The position numbers were made by a program, and so were the translations under genes. Shown piece by piece: positions 19,330 to 31,653 of a DNA stretch of 64,000 nt. How positions within the stretch are numbered: the stretch's first letter is position 1; each line of letters opens with the position of its first letter. The notes below the pieces were generated by a model. It ran no database searches. It saw nothing but the letters and a program-made list of their open reading frames with translations, and was not told where the DNA came from. Source of the stretch: Stratiolaelaps scimitus (Eukaryota > Arthropoda > Arachnida > Mesostigmata > Laelapidae); assembly GCA_019614645.1 (NCBI GenBank), contig JABWDB010000004.1, positions 13,330,001 to 13,394,000 on the forward strand, given 5' to 3'.

Positions 19330-20125
19330 CTCTCTCCAGTCAACCCTGTCCTCTTGTTCATTCCGTGGAATACGTGAGTGATCCAGAATGCTGACGTGTA
19401 CTTTGGCTACCGAACTAGCTATTAGCTTGGTTAAAAATTGCTGAAGAAGTCTGCGGAAAATAATTCACAATGACAATGTATACTCGCAAATCAACGCATC
19501 ATATTTATTAACATCATGGTCAGAAAAGAGGGGATAGCGTATGATAAACGATAATATCAAATAATATACACATGGGTTGAATGCGCGTAGTGGCAACTCT
19601 GCCGTGCGTCGTTCGGAGTTAGCCGTTGACGATCGGTCACCAGCTCGGACACTTACCTGGGCTACCCGATGATGAAGGTCACTATAACGTGAGAATTATT
19701 CCTAAGGCGAGCGTTGAATTCGGCATCCTAAATGTTCATATCAGACGCACTACCTTAGCTAAAGCGCCCTGCTATAGGTATACCACCATAAGGAGGTCCC
19801 AGCCAAGTATATCTCTCTCAGATAAAAAAAAAAATGAGTATCTTATGTTCATTTGAGAAAATGCTTTGCTGTTGTGAATCGCTTAGACCGGCTTTCGAAG
19901 TCACTTTGAAAACAGCTAGTTTGGATAGCTATCTGCTCTAGCGAAATCTTAAGTGCTTTGCCGTGTCAATTTGAGTACAATGCGATTTGCCCTATGCCGA
20001 CGATAATTAATTATCCATACTTATATCTATATTCCTCGATGTGATATAAACGATGAAAAACATACAATGCTGCTGTGGCGGCATGCACAGCATGCTGTGA
20101 TTGTTCTAAATGAATACTCTTCATT
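19330..20125. other. non-coding stretch with one strong orphan donor
   Basis: No gene was recognised. On the minus strand a perfect donor (CAG followed by GTAAGT) is centred at about 19655. The sequence before it is stop-rich, so if used it would end a non-coding exon. Confidence 0.35.
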
Positions 20126-20221
20126 TCCATGATATTCATAGTTCATCGCACCCTGATCTCTATGAGCATTTGTTGCATTGAGGCATTTTTCATTTCATAC
20201 GCGAACAGAGTCGCTGAACCA

Positions 20222-20383
20222 ATCTATTTTCAATACAGCAGATCTGAGCTGGTACCTGAACATAATTTTTATTTCGAACAGAGCGGTTACGCAATCTTGC
20301 CAGAATCCAGCAGTCGTGTCAGTGTATCCTGGCATGTAATATTTGAGGCTGCACTTATTATTATACATCGAGCACTAAAATAA
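20222..20383 (+). CDS. candidate exon or ORF end, unknown protein
   Basis: The frame encodes SELVPEHNFYFEQSGYAI, followed by LPESSSRVSVSWH and a hydrophobic tail, ending TAA at 20381-20383. A GT donor-like site (CAT/GTAATA) falls after SWH. The composition is protein-like, but no partner exons or family are recognised. Confidence 0.22.
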   Translation: MYFQYSRSELVPEHNFYFEQSGYAILPESSSRVSVSWHVIFEAALIIIHRALK

Positions 20384-20559
20384 TTTTCAGTGAATTTTGC
20401 GCAACCCACCCTCCCCGATACTAGCAGAGTATATCTATCTTCTTCCTGCCAGTCTGGCCGTCCATGCTCAACACAACAGCAATCGAACTCATCGTCAAGG
20501 ATATCCGGTCAGTTGTAATGAGCAGAGGTAAGCACGGCTCGCATCAGCAGTCACCTTAG

Positions 20560-21700
20560 CACACCGACCCTCTTTGTGAACACGATACCAGCTACAGTGA
20601 TTCCAGCGGAGGCGAGAGACAGACGCTGCGCGGGGGCGGCAGCATTCGTGCTGCAGCTCGCAGTAGTAGCAGTACTACTGTTCGGCGTAGCGGATTATAC
20701 TAATCGATACAGCAATGCTCCGAAACCCTGAAAAATCTTGATTAGTCCAGGGCCGGTGACCAGCGAGGGCGGGCATGCGAGTAGGCTAAGGGCGAGTAAA
20801 GGGCGCTGCCCAGCGCAAGCAGTCGACGGCTGGGAAATGGCTGTTTGTGCGATCAGTAGTCGACAGACAGACGTTGTGTGGTCGATCGCGTTCATGAGCT
20901 GAGCGGCAAAGCAAAGAGCAGAAGGAGAGCAAGAAGTGGCAGCAGCAGCAGCAGCGGCTCAGCGCTCTTTCAATGCGCGCCAACTCGCTCAAACGTGTCC
21001 CACTCTGCGATACTCGCAATTCTGTCAGGCTTCAGGCGCTTGGCTCCCCCCTTCGTCGACGCCGTTCCGGTGGCCTTTCGTCTTTCGTTCTTACACTTGG
21101 ATTCGGTTACGGGGGGGGGGCGTACGTCGCAGACGGCATCTTCCAGTGTTCTGACATCGACATAAAAATCAATGCCCACTCCATCTTCTCTCGTGCAATA
21201 CTTCCGCTATTTCTCTTCCTCCTGCGTTTCCTCTCTGCGTAGCTCTGCGGTATTGTTGTACGGGCAGTCAATGGGCGAAGCCGGGCTTCGGGGCGTTCAG
21301 GCTGAGCCGTCGGGGAGTCTAGTGTACATGCTTGGAACTCGAACGTCTCATCGGCGTTTGGGTAAGCCGCCCCCCTCACCCCCTCCAGCGATCTGGGGCC
21401 CTCGCGAGTCGGAAAAGAATTGCGGGCCACACATCATGGTAATCTCTTGCAACGAGCCAACGAAAGGCGAACAACGAGGCACAGCACAACACTGTGGAGT
21501 AGGTGCAGAGGCGGAGGGTATCTTAATAAATGAAAACCGGCGAGTAGAAACACACCATTTCTATCGCCCGGCGTGGCCGCCGAGTTGTCGATGCCACCAG
21601 CGCCGCCACCCCATTCTCCACCCTGGTGACGTCGCGATAGCGGCGGGAAGCGAATAACAGAGAGCGAGCAAGCGGAGGGTAAAAGCAACCGAGTTGCCAT
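20560..21700. other. GC-rich island with overlapping open frames
   Basis: This stretch is CpG-dense with up to five overlapping frames open on both strands. It also holds a run of about nine G near 21111-21120. Such islands commonly mark 5' ends of genes, but no coding exon can be chosen with confidence. Confidence 0.45.
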
Positions 21701-22678
21701 TGAGACATGGGTTAACCTCCGCAATCGTTGCTGGCTGTCACGACATCCAACTCGCCCACGTAACGAGGATCGCGTAACACTTCTTCGATTGGGCCGTATA
21801 TGATTCCGGAAAGTCAATGGAAATACGGCGATTGTGCGAATCGAAAATTGCCTCTCTGAGAGTTGTATCCAGTTCGAGTTGGTGGGTAAATCAAATACAG
21901 ATACAGAACTCGTCCCGTGAAGAACGCCAACGCGACGGAACCCGCAATCTCTCGAGGAATCTTACATTTTTATATAATATTTTTCAGGAGCTTCCTTCCA
22001 CAGATTCAATCCACAGTAGCCCCCATCCATCCAAATACCGCGTTCGACGATTGTCGAGACTTTATATATAATAATAATGCGATACTTCCACAATGGTTTG
22101 TGAAACAATGATTATAATGAAGTCAAATCTCGTTCTATTCAATATACGCGCCTCACGGGCGTTGCACCGCCCGTAAGCCCGTGACCGGCCATTTTGTAAG
22201 TTGTGACAGCCGCTTTGCAGCCGCAATCATAAAATAGATCTCGTCGGGGTGTCCGACGTAACAGTCGCCCCCTCTACCCGCTCCGTGTGTTCCTTTCGTA
22301 GGTACAGCGTTGGGACCCAGTTCCCCTAATCGACAACTGCATAGGATGGCTATGCGATATCGTGTCCCTAAGTAGCATCGCGTCTGTCATCGGCCCGGTG
22401 CAACCACAATGATATTGTTCTGGTTGCAATATTATTTTGTGCTAAAAATGCCTAAAATTGCGGCTCTATTCAATCATTGATTTGTTTCAATGATCTGCAG
22501 TACAAGTCAGTTGGCTTAGTTTTAAATGGCAACACAAACTCGCGACCGTTCACATATGGTAACTTATTATATCTATTATGATATCGTCTGATTATTTGCA
22601 TGCTCAATTCTAGCGACATCTGTATATATGCATATGGTGCCCCGCTCGAAATGACTATTCTCAATATTAAGCCTACCA

Positions 22679-23340
22679 TTGGCGTCTGGTTTTGACTCAG
22701 CTACGACTCGGAAAACTTCAATAACGTCGAGTCTCCAAGCACGGATGACAGATCGTTATACGAGTGCGCCTTTCCAACGTGTCCAATCGTCGGTGATACA
22801 GAGGAAATTGATGATTGCGACGCTCGGGGAGGCGAGGGCACTGCGCAGAGAGGTGGTCTGAGGTTATCGAACTTACGGCGAGCCTAGGCCATCATCCATA
22901 AGCAAAATCGCTTTCGATTCCCTCGACCGGCCCGGCGTCGATTAGATCCCATCGAAATATTATACCTAATAGTGTCGAATAATGAAGGTGCGTTGTTCAA
23001 CCTCGGTTGGATCCGATTCGAGTTCGAACTATCTGCCAGCGGACCAGCCTCGCCCCATTCAATCTGCCCGTTCGCCCCATTAATATTGCAGTGGCTTGTC
23101 TGACCATATGGCGTTAGCTACATACACAGCACCAGACAATTACATCGGGCAGGCACCCAGAAGCCTAGGCTCCCGGAGGCGTTTTTCGTTAATAATGTTG
23201 CCCGGCTCGCCACACAAGCTGCCGGAGGCTATCCAACCATTTGTGAAGCGCCGGGGCGGAGGGACAGGGGTTTGGTTTGTCTCGTTATACCTGTCCGGAC
23301 ACCTCGGGTACATCACATCCCACCGGTAGCCCACTTATCA
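22679..23340 (+). pseudogene. possible LINE endonuclease relic (SDH motif)
   Basis: Around 23090-23110 the plus strand encodes CSGLSDHMALATY. The SDH step with flanking hydrophobics resembles the last catalytic motif of LINE apurinic-type endonucleases. The downstream frame continues with RSLGSRRRFSLI and remains open to 23329. Upstream the frame is broken by stops. Together with the clearer endonuclease piece at 24400 it suggests one or more decayed LINEs here. The motif is short, so this is tentative. Confidence 0.3.
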
Positions 23341-24394
23341 ACTTAAACGGCGCAGCCAGAGCCGCTTGCTCTTTATCCGGCGACGCCCCGATCCCGACGC
23401 CCTCGGCGTTCAGCGATTCAGAACGTTTCCATCTGAAATATCTCGCCATTTTTATCTGGGATAAATTTACTGCGTATTGAAGATCAACTACTGTATATGG
23501 ACGATGTTTGGGAACCTAGCGAGGAAAACAAAAATCCTCTAAACAACAAGCAAAGGCAATGACGATATATATATATATATATATATATGAATTGTCTGAA
23601 GTATCTGAATTGTCACAGTTTTGTGAATTATTATTATTACTTATGTCGAGAATGTTCATAGCGACTATGATAGCAACGTGAACATATCGTTGTTGCATTT
23701 TGGTAGTTCAGGTATATATAATATTACCTCACAGTGGAATATAGACTGAATGTACATAATGCACGGTGCGCCCCGTGTGTGGTATTGTATATTTTTTGGC
23801 AAGCGAGGCCGAGTTCACCTGCTCAGCCCTCAAGAAGTGCGAGGGTAATGTGTTCAGCTGGGAGTTCGCTTCGACTCGCCCAACACTCCGCTATTCGCGC
23901 CGTATGCTAGCCAGTGGTGACTCGTTTCCCGGAACGTATATTGACTTGATCTGAATCCACACTGCTAAATGAGATTTTCAAATGAAACTCGGGGACGAGC
24001 CAGGAGGCAGGGAGAGGCCTTACAAATGTAAGGTTCCCCGAAACATTACGTCAAAGCTGCCCCGGTCGATTGGGATTAAACAAGGAACATTTCCAACACT
24101 CTCAATGGACGTATAGACACATCATGACCTCGGACAGTGCTTTACGCAAACGCCAAGGGACATTGGATTGATTTTAAATGTCTCATCTAATCAAAACTGT
24201 CGAGCAGGATTTTCTAAATTGTCATTTAGCATATATGTGAGTATGATCTGTTTGTATGGGTATACCAATTTTGTATGGTTTAAATTTTTATTTATACTAT
24301 ACGAACAGATAACTACAATTAGAGCCCTATCCGAAATAGATAATTTATTTTTAACCTATTTTCAGCTGATTTTTATTTTGCAAAAATAAAGCCA

Positions 24395-24600
24395 ACGTGT
24401 CACAATATTCCCCGGGCGCTACCTGCTTCCACCAGGGTCACTCGTCCACCCTGGACCTCACCTGGGCCTCCCCGGACGTCCTCCCTCGAATTGCCGACTG
24501 GAGGGTTGACTGATTTAATTCGTCAGCAACAGCCTGTGGTGTCTCGAGACGGCCTGAGAGGATTCAAGTATACAACGGAGCTCCACGAGATAGATAATGC
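24395..24600 (+). pseudogene. LINE endonuclease/reverse-transcriptase linker fragment
   Basis: One frame encodes GHSSTLDLTWASPDVLPRI followed by ADWRV. This matches the conserved SSxIDLTLAS...I..W.V stretch of R1/Jockey-type LINE endonucleases, where the Asp is catalytic. In a second frame just downstream, RGFKYTTELHEID parallels the RxFNTKxVDW segment that opens the linker after the endonuclease in those elements. A stop and a frameshift lie between, so the copy is dead. No reverse transcriptase core was found nearby. Confidence 0.6.
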
Positions 24601-24759
24601 CCGTGTTTTCCTCAACTCTCCTGGTGCTTTCTACCCACGTCATGCATTTGTCATCTAACAGAAATCTATTTTTAGCCGACAAAAACCGTCAAAGGGAACC
24701 GGCATTCGTCAGAATCGTGTACGTGCGCGATCGAGCGTATACTGGATACTTTATCAGGT

Positions 24760-25585
24760 CGCCGATAGTCTGACATATTGTTCAATGTTTTGTGCTCGCG
24801 ATTTCTGTGTGACGCTGACACTGAGCTGGTTCGGGCTTAACAGCGTAGGACACTCGCACAAGCTATAAGACGTACTCCATCTATCCGATTCTCCTCTGTC
24901 GGTTGTTACGTTAGCGTTGTCGTCAGCACGATGGCGATCAGCAGCTTGTAGCAGCTTGCCGCCGACCGGGGTACGAGTGGTATCTTCCTGCTGAATACAG
25001 TGCACCAGTCATAGATGTCGGAGGTGAAGCTGTCAGCGTGGGAGCCGACAACCATCAGTCACCCGGCTGTTTGCACAAACGTCTCGTTCGGTACAGCTGC
25101 GATGGCGTAGGTTTCGACGAGCAGTAACCCTCCTCCTACGTTGCCCTTGTTTCTCTGGTGGTGAAAAATGTACAAAACAAAAGCGTAAGGCGGAGTAGAA
25201 CTTTAGGGAGAGCGGGGTGAATCGTGCGAGAAGGAGATATCGTGACAATGGTTCGTGTCCTCGGTGACCAGTAACGGTGGCAGAAAAGGCGTCACCCTCG
25301 ACGGATGGCAGCCGACCGCTAAGAACAACGTCTGCATGAATCGAACTCGAGCATTGTACTGATGGCATGAGCCACTTGGTCACATGGGTACCTCTGAGGG
25401 ATGGGCGGTCTCAGTAACGAAACGAGTGTGATATTCACCGCTGTGCGTCCTCTCTCGCATGAAGAGTGGTCCGCAATTACAGAGCGTTTCGCATATGAGG
25501 CTACGATGATCCACAAAAAGTTATCTTCAGAAAGTTGCATCACTCTTCGAGTATATATAATATATACATATATATATATATATAT

Positions 25586-25626
<41 letters not shown>

Positions 25627-27590
25627 GGCATTGCGACTAACGTTTGGTCGGACACTGACGAACTGTCGGTCTGAACCACTTATATAAATATATACATATA
25701 AGTACACCGAAGTTAAAAAAACATCAATTTCAACGATGTAATTGAGAGGCTGCAATTCCTTCCTGCTCGAAATGCTTCTTTCTATATTTCCTTCATTGTG
25801 TGCATAGCAGTAGACATTTAGATGCTTTGCATATTGCCGCGGGGATTTAGTGGTTGGTCGATTCCCTGTTTCGTGCCTAGTATACCATGCAGTATAGAGT
25901 CGCACCTCCTTCCTACGTAACAAACAAACAGCACCTCAGGCCATTTTTCCAGAAACTTCCAGAGAATGCAATGAAATTCAAACGAGCGGTACGAGGGGCC
26001 TTCGACCTAGAGGAAGTCGACCGGTTGCGCTCCGCACAACGATGATGCAGTGAGTATTGCCACTATGAGGTCATCGAACTTGGTTCATATATTGTAATAA
26101 ATGGTACAGTGGCAACTCGAGTTCTCTAGACCCCTCCCCCCCACAAAACGCACCAACGTACCTATAAAGTTTGCAGTCCTTTTACGGCCCACGGACTATC
26201 GGCCTAGTTCGTGTTATTTCAAAGTTCGGCGGTCCATATTCGAAAGGGCTCCGTCTCGATTCTATTATGCCACGCTGTTGGTTCAACCCCGACATCGAAC
26301 AAAACCATTTCGTTTCACGGGATTTGCTCATACAACAAATACACATTCTCGCCATTTTTTCAAGGACGCAATACCAAGTCATTTCAAGCGGTGATTACGG
26401 GTAATCTTGTTTCATTTGTAGTTTTGTGATGGAAAACATTAATTTAGTGATAGGACAACGTAAATGGACAATAAACAGGAAACATTTTGGCAATAACGAC
26501 ATCATGAAGGCCAGTGGTGAAAACTTATTTAATGTTTTTATTGCTAATTAATAATTATATTCATAATAAAATCACAATAGTCTAAGATTTGCTAGGGGCC
26601 CCAACGTGGCTGGCTATACGGTGTACTATTTTGCCAACCAATGATATGCTAAGCAGTCAGTTGACCGCCACCTCGAATAAGAACAATAACATAGCTCACC
26701 GTGTTGCCAGTTTCCTGAGGAGTTTTAATCACTTTTTATTTCACAAAGAGTGCAGGACGAGTCCTGAACAAAGGCTCTCCACTTACGGCTACAGCGAAAC
26801 GTACTTACCACTGGCTCGCTCATGCTCCTTATAAAATGTATTTTCCATTGACGGCTGGCAATGCAATTAACTCGCATCAATACGAAGCGCCCTGCGGAGA
26901 TTAGACTAGATTAACGAGTCTTTTTAGACGAAATATAATAGTGTCTGCGTTTTCTACGTAGAAATCGTCACATTCGTTTGCTCACCGCGGGCTACTTGAA
27001 GTCCCGAGATCCAATGGAGTGAAATAAGCTTGGGCTAATGAAGCAGTGGGGCTTCGTTCGAGCTCTGTGGAGGCCGCTGCGATGACGGACGTTTCTGATT
27101 GTACACTTGTTCAATCTCAAGCCGTAATCTTACATTGATAGACACGTTTAAGACTGTCATACGCCATAACACATGGGAACAGTATTCGATCTCAGTCAGC
27201 CAGACTGGAATCTATACATAGACATTCGAATTAGAACGGTTCTTAAGTAAGTGCATATCTTTATCATTTCGTTGCCGTTTCGCGGTAACTATGCGAAAAG
27301 TAGCCGCCATCGATATCAGAGGTACAGCGGTTAGGTTCTCTGTTGAAACCGAAATCGCGGTTTTAGAAGGGTCCCCTGGGAATCGTCGGTCCCTTAGAAA
27401 CGGAATTTAAGAAACGGAAGAGATCTTTAAGATTCTTCCTCTACATATGGATTAGCTTGCGTTTCGCCGATATCCTGTTCAGATCGATGGGTCACTTGCG
27501 ATATCATTGTTCGCTTCACTGGGGGGTCATTTTCAATTTTGGAAAATGTTTATACGGTTTACCGACAGAGTATGGTTTTCGAAGTCTCCT
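24760..27590. other. non-coding region, no gene recognised
   Basis: Apart from the microsatellite at 25550-25624 there is no recognisable coding sequence. ORFs at 25033-25383 (minus) and 26101-26429 (plus) lack motifs and splice context. The minus strand near 25330-25385 carries degenerate tRNA-like A and B boxes, too weak to call. Confidence 0.45.
25550..25624. repeat. long (TA)n-(GA)n compound microsatellite
   Basis: A TA-rich run passes into an uninterrupted GA run of about 17 units. It is the longest simple repeat in the window and produces the spurious poly-Ser-Leu ORF on the minus strand. Confidence 0.95.
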
Positions 27591-27596
27591 ATTGTC

Positions 27597-27670
27597 GCGC
27601 CGCGGGACTCGAACCTGCAGCGTTTGAATTTTTTACAGTCAGAGACTTGGTCGTCCAAGCCACCACGCCG
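27597..27670 (-). repeat. tRNA-derived SINE head, copy 1
   Basis: Read on the minus strand it begins CGGCGTGGTGGCTTGGACGA and carries a B box, GGTTCGAGTCCC. It aligns over the whole head to the copies at 31267 and 46347, including AAGTCTCTGACTGTAAAAA. The 3' tail of the other copies is absent. It abuts a (TA)n tract at 27671. Confidence 0.65.
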
Positions 27671-28063
27671 ATATATATATATATATATATATAAGTCCTA
27701 TAAAACCATCTGCTTGCGTCAGTACTCCAAATGTAATATCATATGCGAGACTGTCGGCTGACAGAAGTAGCTATATGTAGGTTTTGCGACTTGATTCCCA
27801 GCTTCTGCAAGCAATTGATTCACTGCCGTTTAGCAACATGCGATGGATATTCGCACCACCACGTACGAATTTTATTTTCCTCTCCTTATTCTCCATTTGG
27901 AACTAAAACAAGGCGGTAGTTGCGCTTGGCTGACAGTTGCCCACCAGTCAGACCGTTTGCCGTTTGGCCTTCAACCTAGGCTTCTCGGTGACCTCTCCAG
28001 TTAACGGAGACGACTTCTGCAACGCCTCCACTCTTCCTGTGGCCTTGTCATTGTTCCGTTTCG

Positions 28064-28714
28064 ATGCTTTGCTTGGCGTGTTGGCGTAGCTGCTTGGTCC
28101 AGTCAAGGCCGATGTCTAGGCTGATGGGTTCCCGATTGCCCTGTGCCGTTCGCTTTCTTTCCCAGTTCCTGCTGGCTGGTTGCTCTACTACTCGTCATGG
28201 GGTGTTGGGTGTCGGCTCTTTTCGGCCGACTCTCGTTGCGTCCTTTCCCGAGTTCTGTTTCGCGGTACGAAAGCCAAGAAGCCCGGAAAGGCATAGGTCG
28301 CTCCGTCTGCCTTCTTGCTGGCTTCATACTGTTGGTGACTCCTGGCTTGGCTGGCTGTGTGTTATAGATGTGTCAGGGTGCATCTATGGTGCGGCTCTCT
28401 TTGGCTTCCTGTGGCCGTTCGGTGTTTTCTGGCCCTCGACGAGATACGTACTATGGCCATTGCCATTGCACGACAACGAAGCCGACGCACCTTCATTCGT
28501 TCCTCAGCACCCTGCTCATTTTCGCTTGGCAGTAGTGCAAGGAGCGGCGTTCGCTCTGGTAGCCTCTGTGGCACACTTTTCGCTGGCGCTGTCACTGGTG
28601 TCGCTGCTCCCGCCGCCGCCGGCGGCACTGTACGCCCGTAACTTTCCCAAAATAGCCGTCCAGGCGAATGGTATATTCCGGCTGACTAACGTAAAGCCCC
28701 GTTTTCGCCCCTGA
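28064..28714 (+). CDS. 216-codon ORF in a GC-rich island, doubtful
   Basis: This is the longest ATG-initiated ORF after erlin. It has Leu/Phe/Trp-rich segments that could span membranes (FGFLWPFGVFW, then ALVASVAHFSLALSLVSLL) and a Pro run near the end. However, the segment is CpG-rich and other frames on both strands are also open. Residue use is unlike a typical membrane protein, and there is no recognisable family. It may be a 5' UTR or promoter island. I include it only because of its length. Confidence 0.2.
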   Translation: MLCLACWRSCLVQSRPMSRLMGSRLPCAVRFLSQFLLAGCSTTRHGVLGVGSFRPTLVASFPEFCFAVRKPRSPERHRSLRLPSCWLHTVGDSWLGWLCVIDVSGCIYGAALFGFLWPFGVFWPSTRYVLWPLPLHDNEADAPSFVPQHPAHFRLAVVQGAAFALVASVAHFSLALSLVSLLPPPPAALYARNFPKIAVQANGIFRLTNVKPRFRP

Positions 28715-29240
28715 CCCAATTTTGTTTTGTCGGTCCGCCACGAAAGCCCAGAGAGTCGACCCTTCGTGAGATGTGCCGCCGAAACAAACCCTCTACGCTT
28801 ATCTCCCGCTACATCTCGGTATTTTGTTATTATTCAGCTCTGGAACGCCAAGAATCCGTACTTGTTCCCCGGATATCTTTTGCTCAGAGCGGATGTTGAA
28901 GCCGCCGCCTATGATCCCCACCTCTGTGGTAGCCCCTGTCTGGGAGTTTAACAGGGGTTTGGGAGCTGACCGTTCAGGGTCAGAAGGGGGAAGTGGTGGC
29001 CATCGGGCCATACTGCGTGAAGTGGGAAATGGGCCACCACTAGTGAAGGGAATTCCTTCTGCCAGAATCCCGAGATAAGGAAAAAGGGTGATGATGGCGA
29101 CGGCCCCCGCGCGTGTCCTGTGCTTCGAGAGCACGGCATCAGAATGCGCCAGTCCACTGTGGGCGATAGCATGCTCGGCTTAAAAAGGAACGTTTCGTCC
29201 CAACGAATAGAATGGGGGGCGGGGGGTTGAGAGAGATTGA

Positions 29241-29262
29241 CAGAGAGAGAGAGAGAGAGAAG
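29241..29262. repeat. (GA)n microsatellite
   Basis: An uninterrupted GA run inside a purine-rich tract following a G-rich segment. Confidence 0.9.
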
Positions 29263-29659
29263 CAAGGAACGAGAAAAAGAACAAAAAATATGAATATGGT
29301 AATCACATCTAGTGCAAGTGTAGGGCTTAGTTTTCCGAGGTTTTACATCATCGTATGACGTAAAAGCGCTTACGCTAACTGAGACACGAGAACAGAGCAC
29401 TACGCGGGCATATGGGTGTGTGTATGTGTGATCACAGCAATGAGCCGTAGCAGGCAAATGTCCATTGTCTGCTCCTACCTAGCTAACTGTGGATAACCCC
29501 GATTAAAATTGGAAATAATACATCATGACTGTAATCATTGGATCTTTTGTGTATTTATGCTCGATCCCAAAGATATCATATAGGGGGCATTCTTCATAGT
29601 CTATATTTGAGAAGTGTTAGAAAAAGAAAGAGTATTCCAAACTTTAGTGTTGTCTTCAG

Positions 29660-29795
29660 TTCTTACTTCAATATTCGTGTCACAGAGGTTTCCAAGCGGG
29701 CCACTGTTTATGATATTGCCATCTGCTGTTTCGATGTGAAGGAAATCGCCTTGTATGTGGTCTTATATAATCATTGTCTAGCAGTGCGTGTGTAG
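29660..29795 (+). CDS. candidate exon, possible receptor gene
   Basis: After a TGTTGTCTTCAG acceptor the frame encodes SYFNIRVTEVSKRATVYDIA and a hydrophobic run (CCFDVKEIALYVVLYNHCL), ending at TAG 29793-29795. It lies 48 bases upstream of the open frame at 29843, which has similar character. A divergent chemosensory 7TM receptor is possible. No conserved motif proves it. Confidence 0.3.
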
Positions 29796-29842
29796 TGTCG
29801 TATTGCTATATGACTGAGCCGGCCTTCTGAAAGAAACTCTGA

Positions 29843-30112
29843 AAAGGTTTTACAAATATATTCATAGAAAGCATTAATGCTGTGAAGTTCCCTTACGAGC
29901 TCGTTGCTAGCAGACCCATAAGCGAGTTTCATGTGGATGTAGAACGTTTCATTATACGTGATTTGTGTAATTCTGTGTTATTACTGCAAACGACGGCTAA
30001 TTGTATCGATGGGTTTGCATTCTACCGTATAGATTTCCATTTAACGAAACCCGAAATGGTGACTAAGAGCACCACAGCACTGCGGCAGCTGTTGAGACAT
30101 CTCATACAGGAG
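29843..30112 (+). CDS. candidate exon, possible gustatory-receptor C-terminus
   Basis: Ninety codons are open up to a strong donor, CAGGAG followed by GTGAGG, with GT at 30113 and phase 0. The peptide includes VDVERFIIRDLCNSVLLLQT and DGFAFYRIDFHLTK. An FxxID element after a helix and before the final hydrophobic helix is typical of arthropod gustatory receptors. The last helix here is unusually polar, so it could be a decayed copy. No start was identified. The resemblance is by eye and weak. Confidence 0.35.
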
Positions 30113-30199
30113 GTGAGGTCCCGCGTCCCCGCTCGCCTGCCCGAGCTAGCTTAATCATCAGAAATTTAGTTAATTCAGAGAAAATCGAGATTCTCTCAT

Positions 30200-30900
30200 C
30201 TCTCACTCACCCAGACTCATTCCCACTGGGCCGCTCGTCGTTGGTGATGACATGCATCCGGCCGGCCGGCCGACCCGCTAGGGGGCGTACAATGGATTAT
30301 GCCGCTCACTAGCGGCCGAAGAAAGTTGGCTGTTATCGTCGTATTCCTCGACGTCGTCGGGGGCAACAGCGGCTCCGTCAACTGTCCCGCCGCCGAAGGC
30401 GGCGTCATTGTGAGGAAATTTCGTTCCACGAATGAACGAGAAACGAATCTTCTCTGCGCCCTTCGAATGTCGGTCTGTTCTTCGCGTCCATCTGCGTGAC
30501 TGTCTGTCTGCTCGGTTTGTCCGTATGTTTGTGCGTGCCGCATTTGCGTGCCTGTCTGTGTTGTCGGCACGGCGTGCTTCCGTCGCCGCGGCCGCCGCTG
30601 TCCCGAGTCCGCGTCCCGACGTGACATCAATCCAAACGGCTGCTAACTCTGTCACGTTCAGCCGGCAACTGGCAGGCAGGAACTCAACCTGTTCGAGACG
30701 AGAGCAATGCCGCCAGCGACCCGCCCCGCGCGTCGGCTGCGTCGTTGCCATGATTGAATGGCGTCCGCCTTCCGGTAGAAACTCCCTTTTCCTTTTGACT
30801 TTTTTCCATTTGTGCGTTAGTGCGATGCGTCCGGTTGAGTCTGCCCACATACGAATGAACGGGTCTAATAGCTAGAAAGCGAGAAGGAGGAAAATAATTT
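30200..30900. other. GC-rich island with strong minus-strand donor
   Basis: CpG-dense sequence including GGCCGGCCGGCCG near 30260. Long frames are open on both strands (190 codons minus, 147 plus). On the minus strand a strong donor (CTGG followed by GTGAGT) has its GT at about 30212-30211, consistent with an untranslated or short first exon. No frame reaches the donor cleanly, so no CDS is called. Confidence 0.4.
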
Positions 30901-31266
30901 GACACACTCCTTGGTTCGTTTTGTTTTTATCTCGTAGGAATTGGGGTGGGTTGACGCTGATATTTGTGTTCGAAATGGCCGGCTTTCTATTAAGGTGGCC
31001 ATTTGAGGACTAACTTTTTCGTGTGATTGCCTGTGAAAGGTCGTACGGTGAGCACTAATGATATGTGCATGGGACAGTCATGTGTATACGACAGACGAAT
31101 ATAGTCGCAATTTGAGGGAGGAGAATTTTAACTGTTCAGCTATATGATCTCGCCTTGTTTTACCGATGCTGATCTCCCACACTCTGCATGACTAAAAAGG
31201 GCTTAATATTTTTATTAATTTGAAAGTCCTACAGTTGGCTGGGACCGGTGACTCATATCAATGACC

Positions 31267-31400
31267 GTCAGCGCGGTGGCGTGAGCGGCTAAGTCTCTAA
31301 CAGTAAAAAGCCGGAAGCCGCCGGTTCAAGTCCCGCGACCTGATGATGACATTAACTAAGGTATTGTAAATATTGCAGTTCCTTTAATAAACTAATAAAC
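31267..31400 (+). repeat. tRNA-derived SINE, full copy 2
   Basis: The head (31267-31345) has an A-box-like GGCGTGAGCGGCTAAG and a B box, GGTTCAAGTCCC. The T-stem has one mismatch, so it is not a functional tRNA. A 3' tail follows (ATTGTAAATATTGCAG, then TTCCTTTAATAAAC at 31372-31400) that recurs alone at 35232-35260 and in altered form at 46440-46500. Pol III promoter boxes plus an unrelated shared tail define a SINE. Confidence 0.75.
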
Positions 31401-31653
31401 CTATACCTTTGCAAGGGTTCTGGAATAGGTAGTAAATTGGTTTTAAAGATAATACTGAAAGAAACAGAACCTCTTTCAACTGTAAATGCTGCCCTTCGTA
31501 GATTTTACTACCAGTTGCACTAACCTTTCTACATACGGTCGCTGTTAATGTTACCGCTTTATTTGCCTCCCACAGCTGTATCTGTATGATTGCATGAATC
31601 ATTCTGGTGTCATGCAATCATAGCAAGCCAGAAGTACGCTGGGCTGATTTCCA

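Noticed and set aside
25325..25385. Second tRNA-like SINE on the minus strand
   Set aside because: The A and B boxes are degenerate and the segment does not align to the SINE copies.
30278..30850. 190-codon minus-strand ORF as a protein
   Set aside because: The frame does not reach the strong donor at about 30212 and the opposite strand is also open; the openness is explained by GC richness.
31267..31345. Functional serine tRNA gene
   Set aside because: Stem mispairs and repetition with a shared 3' tail show it is a SINE head.
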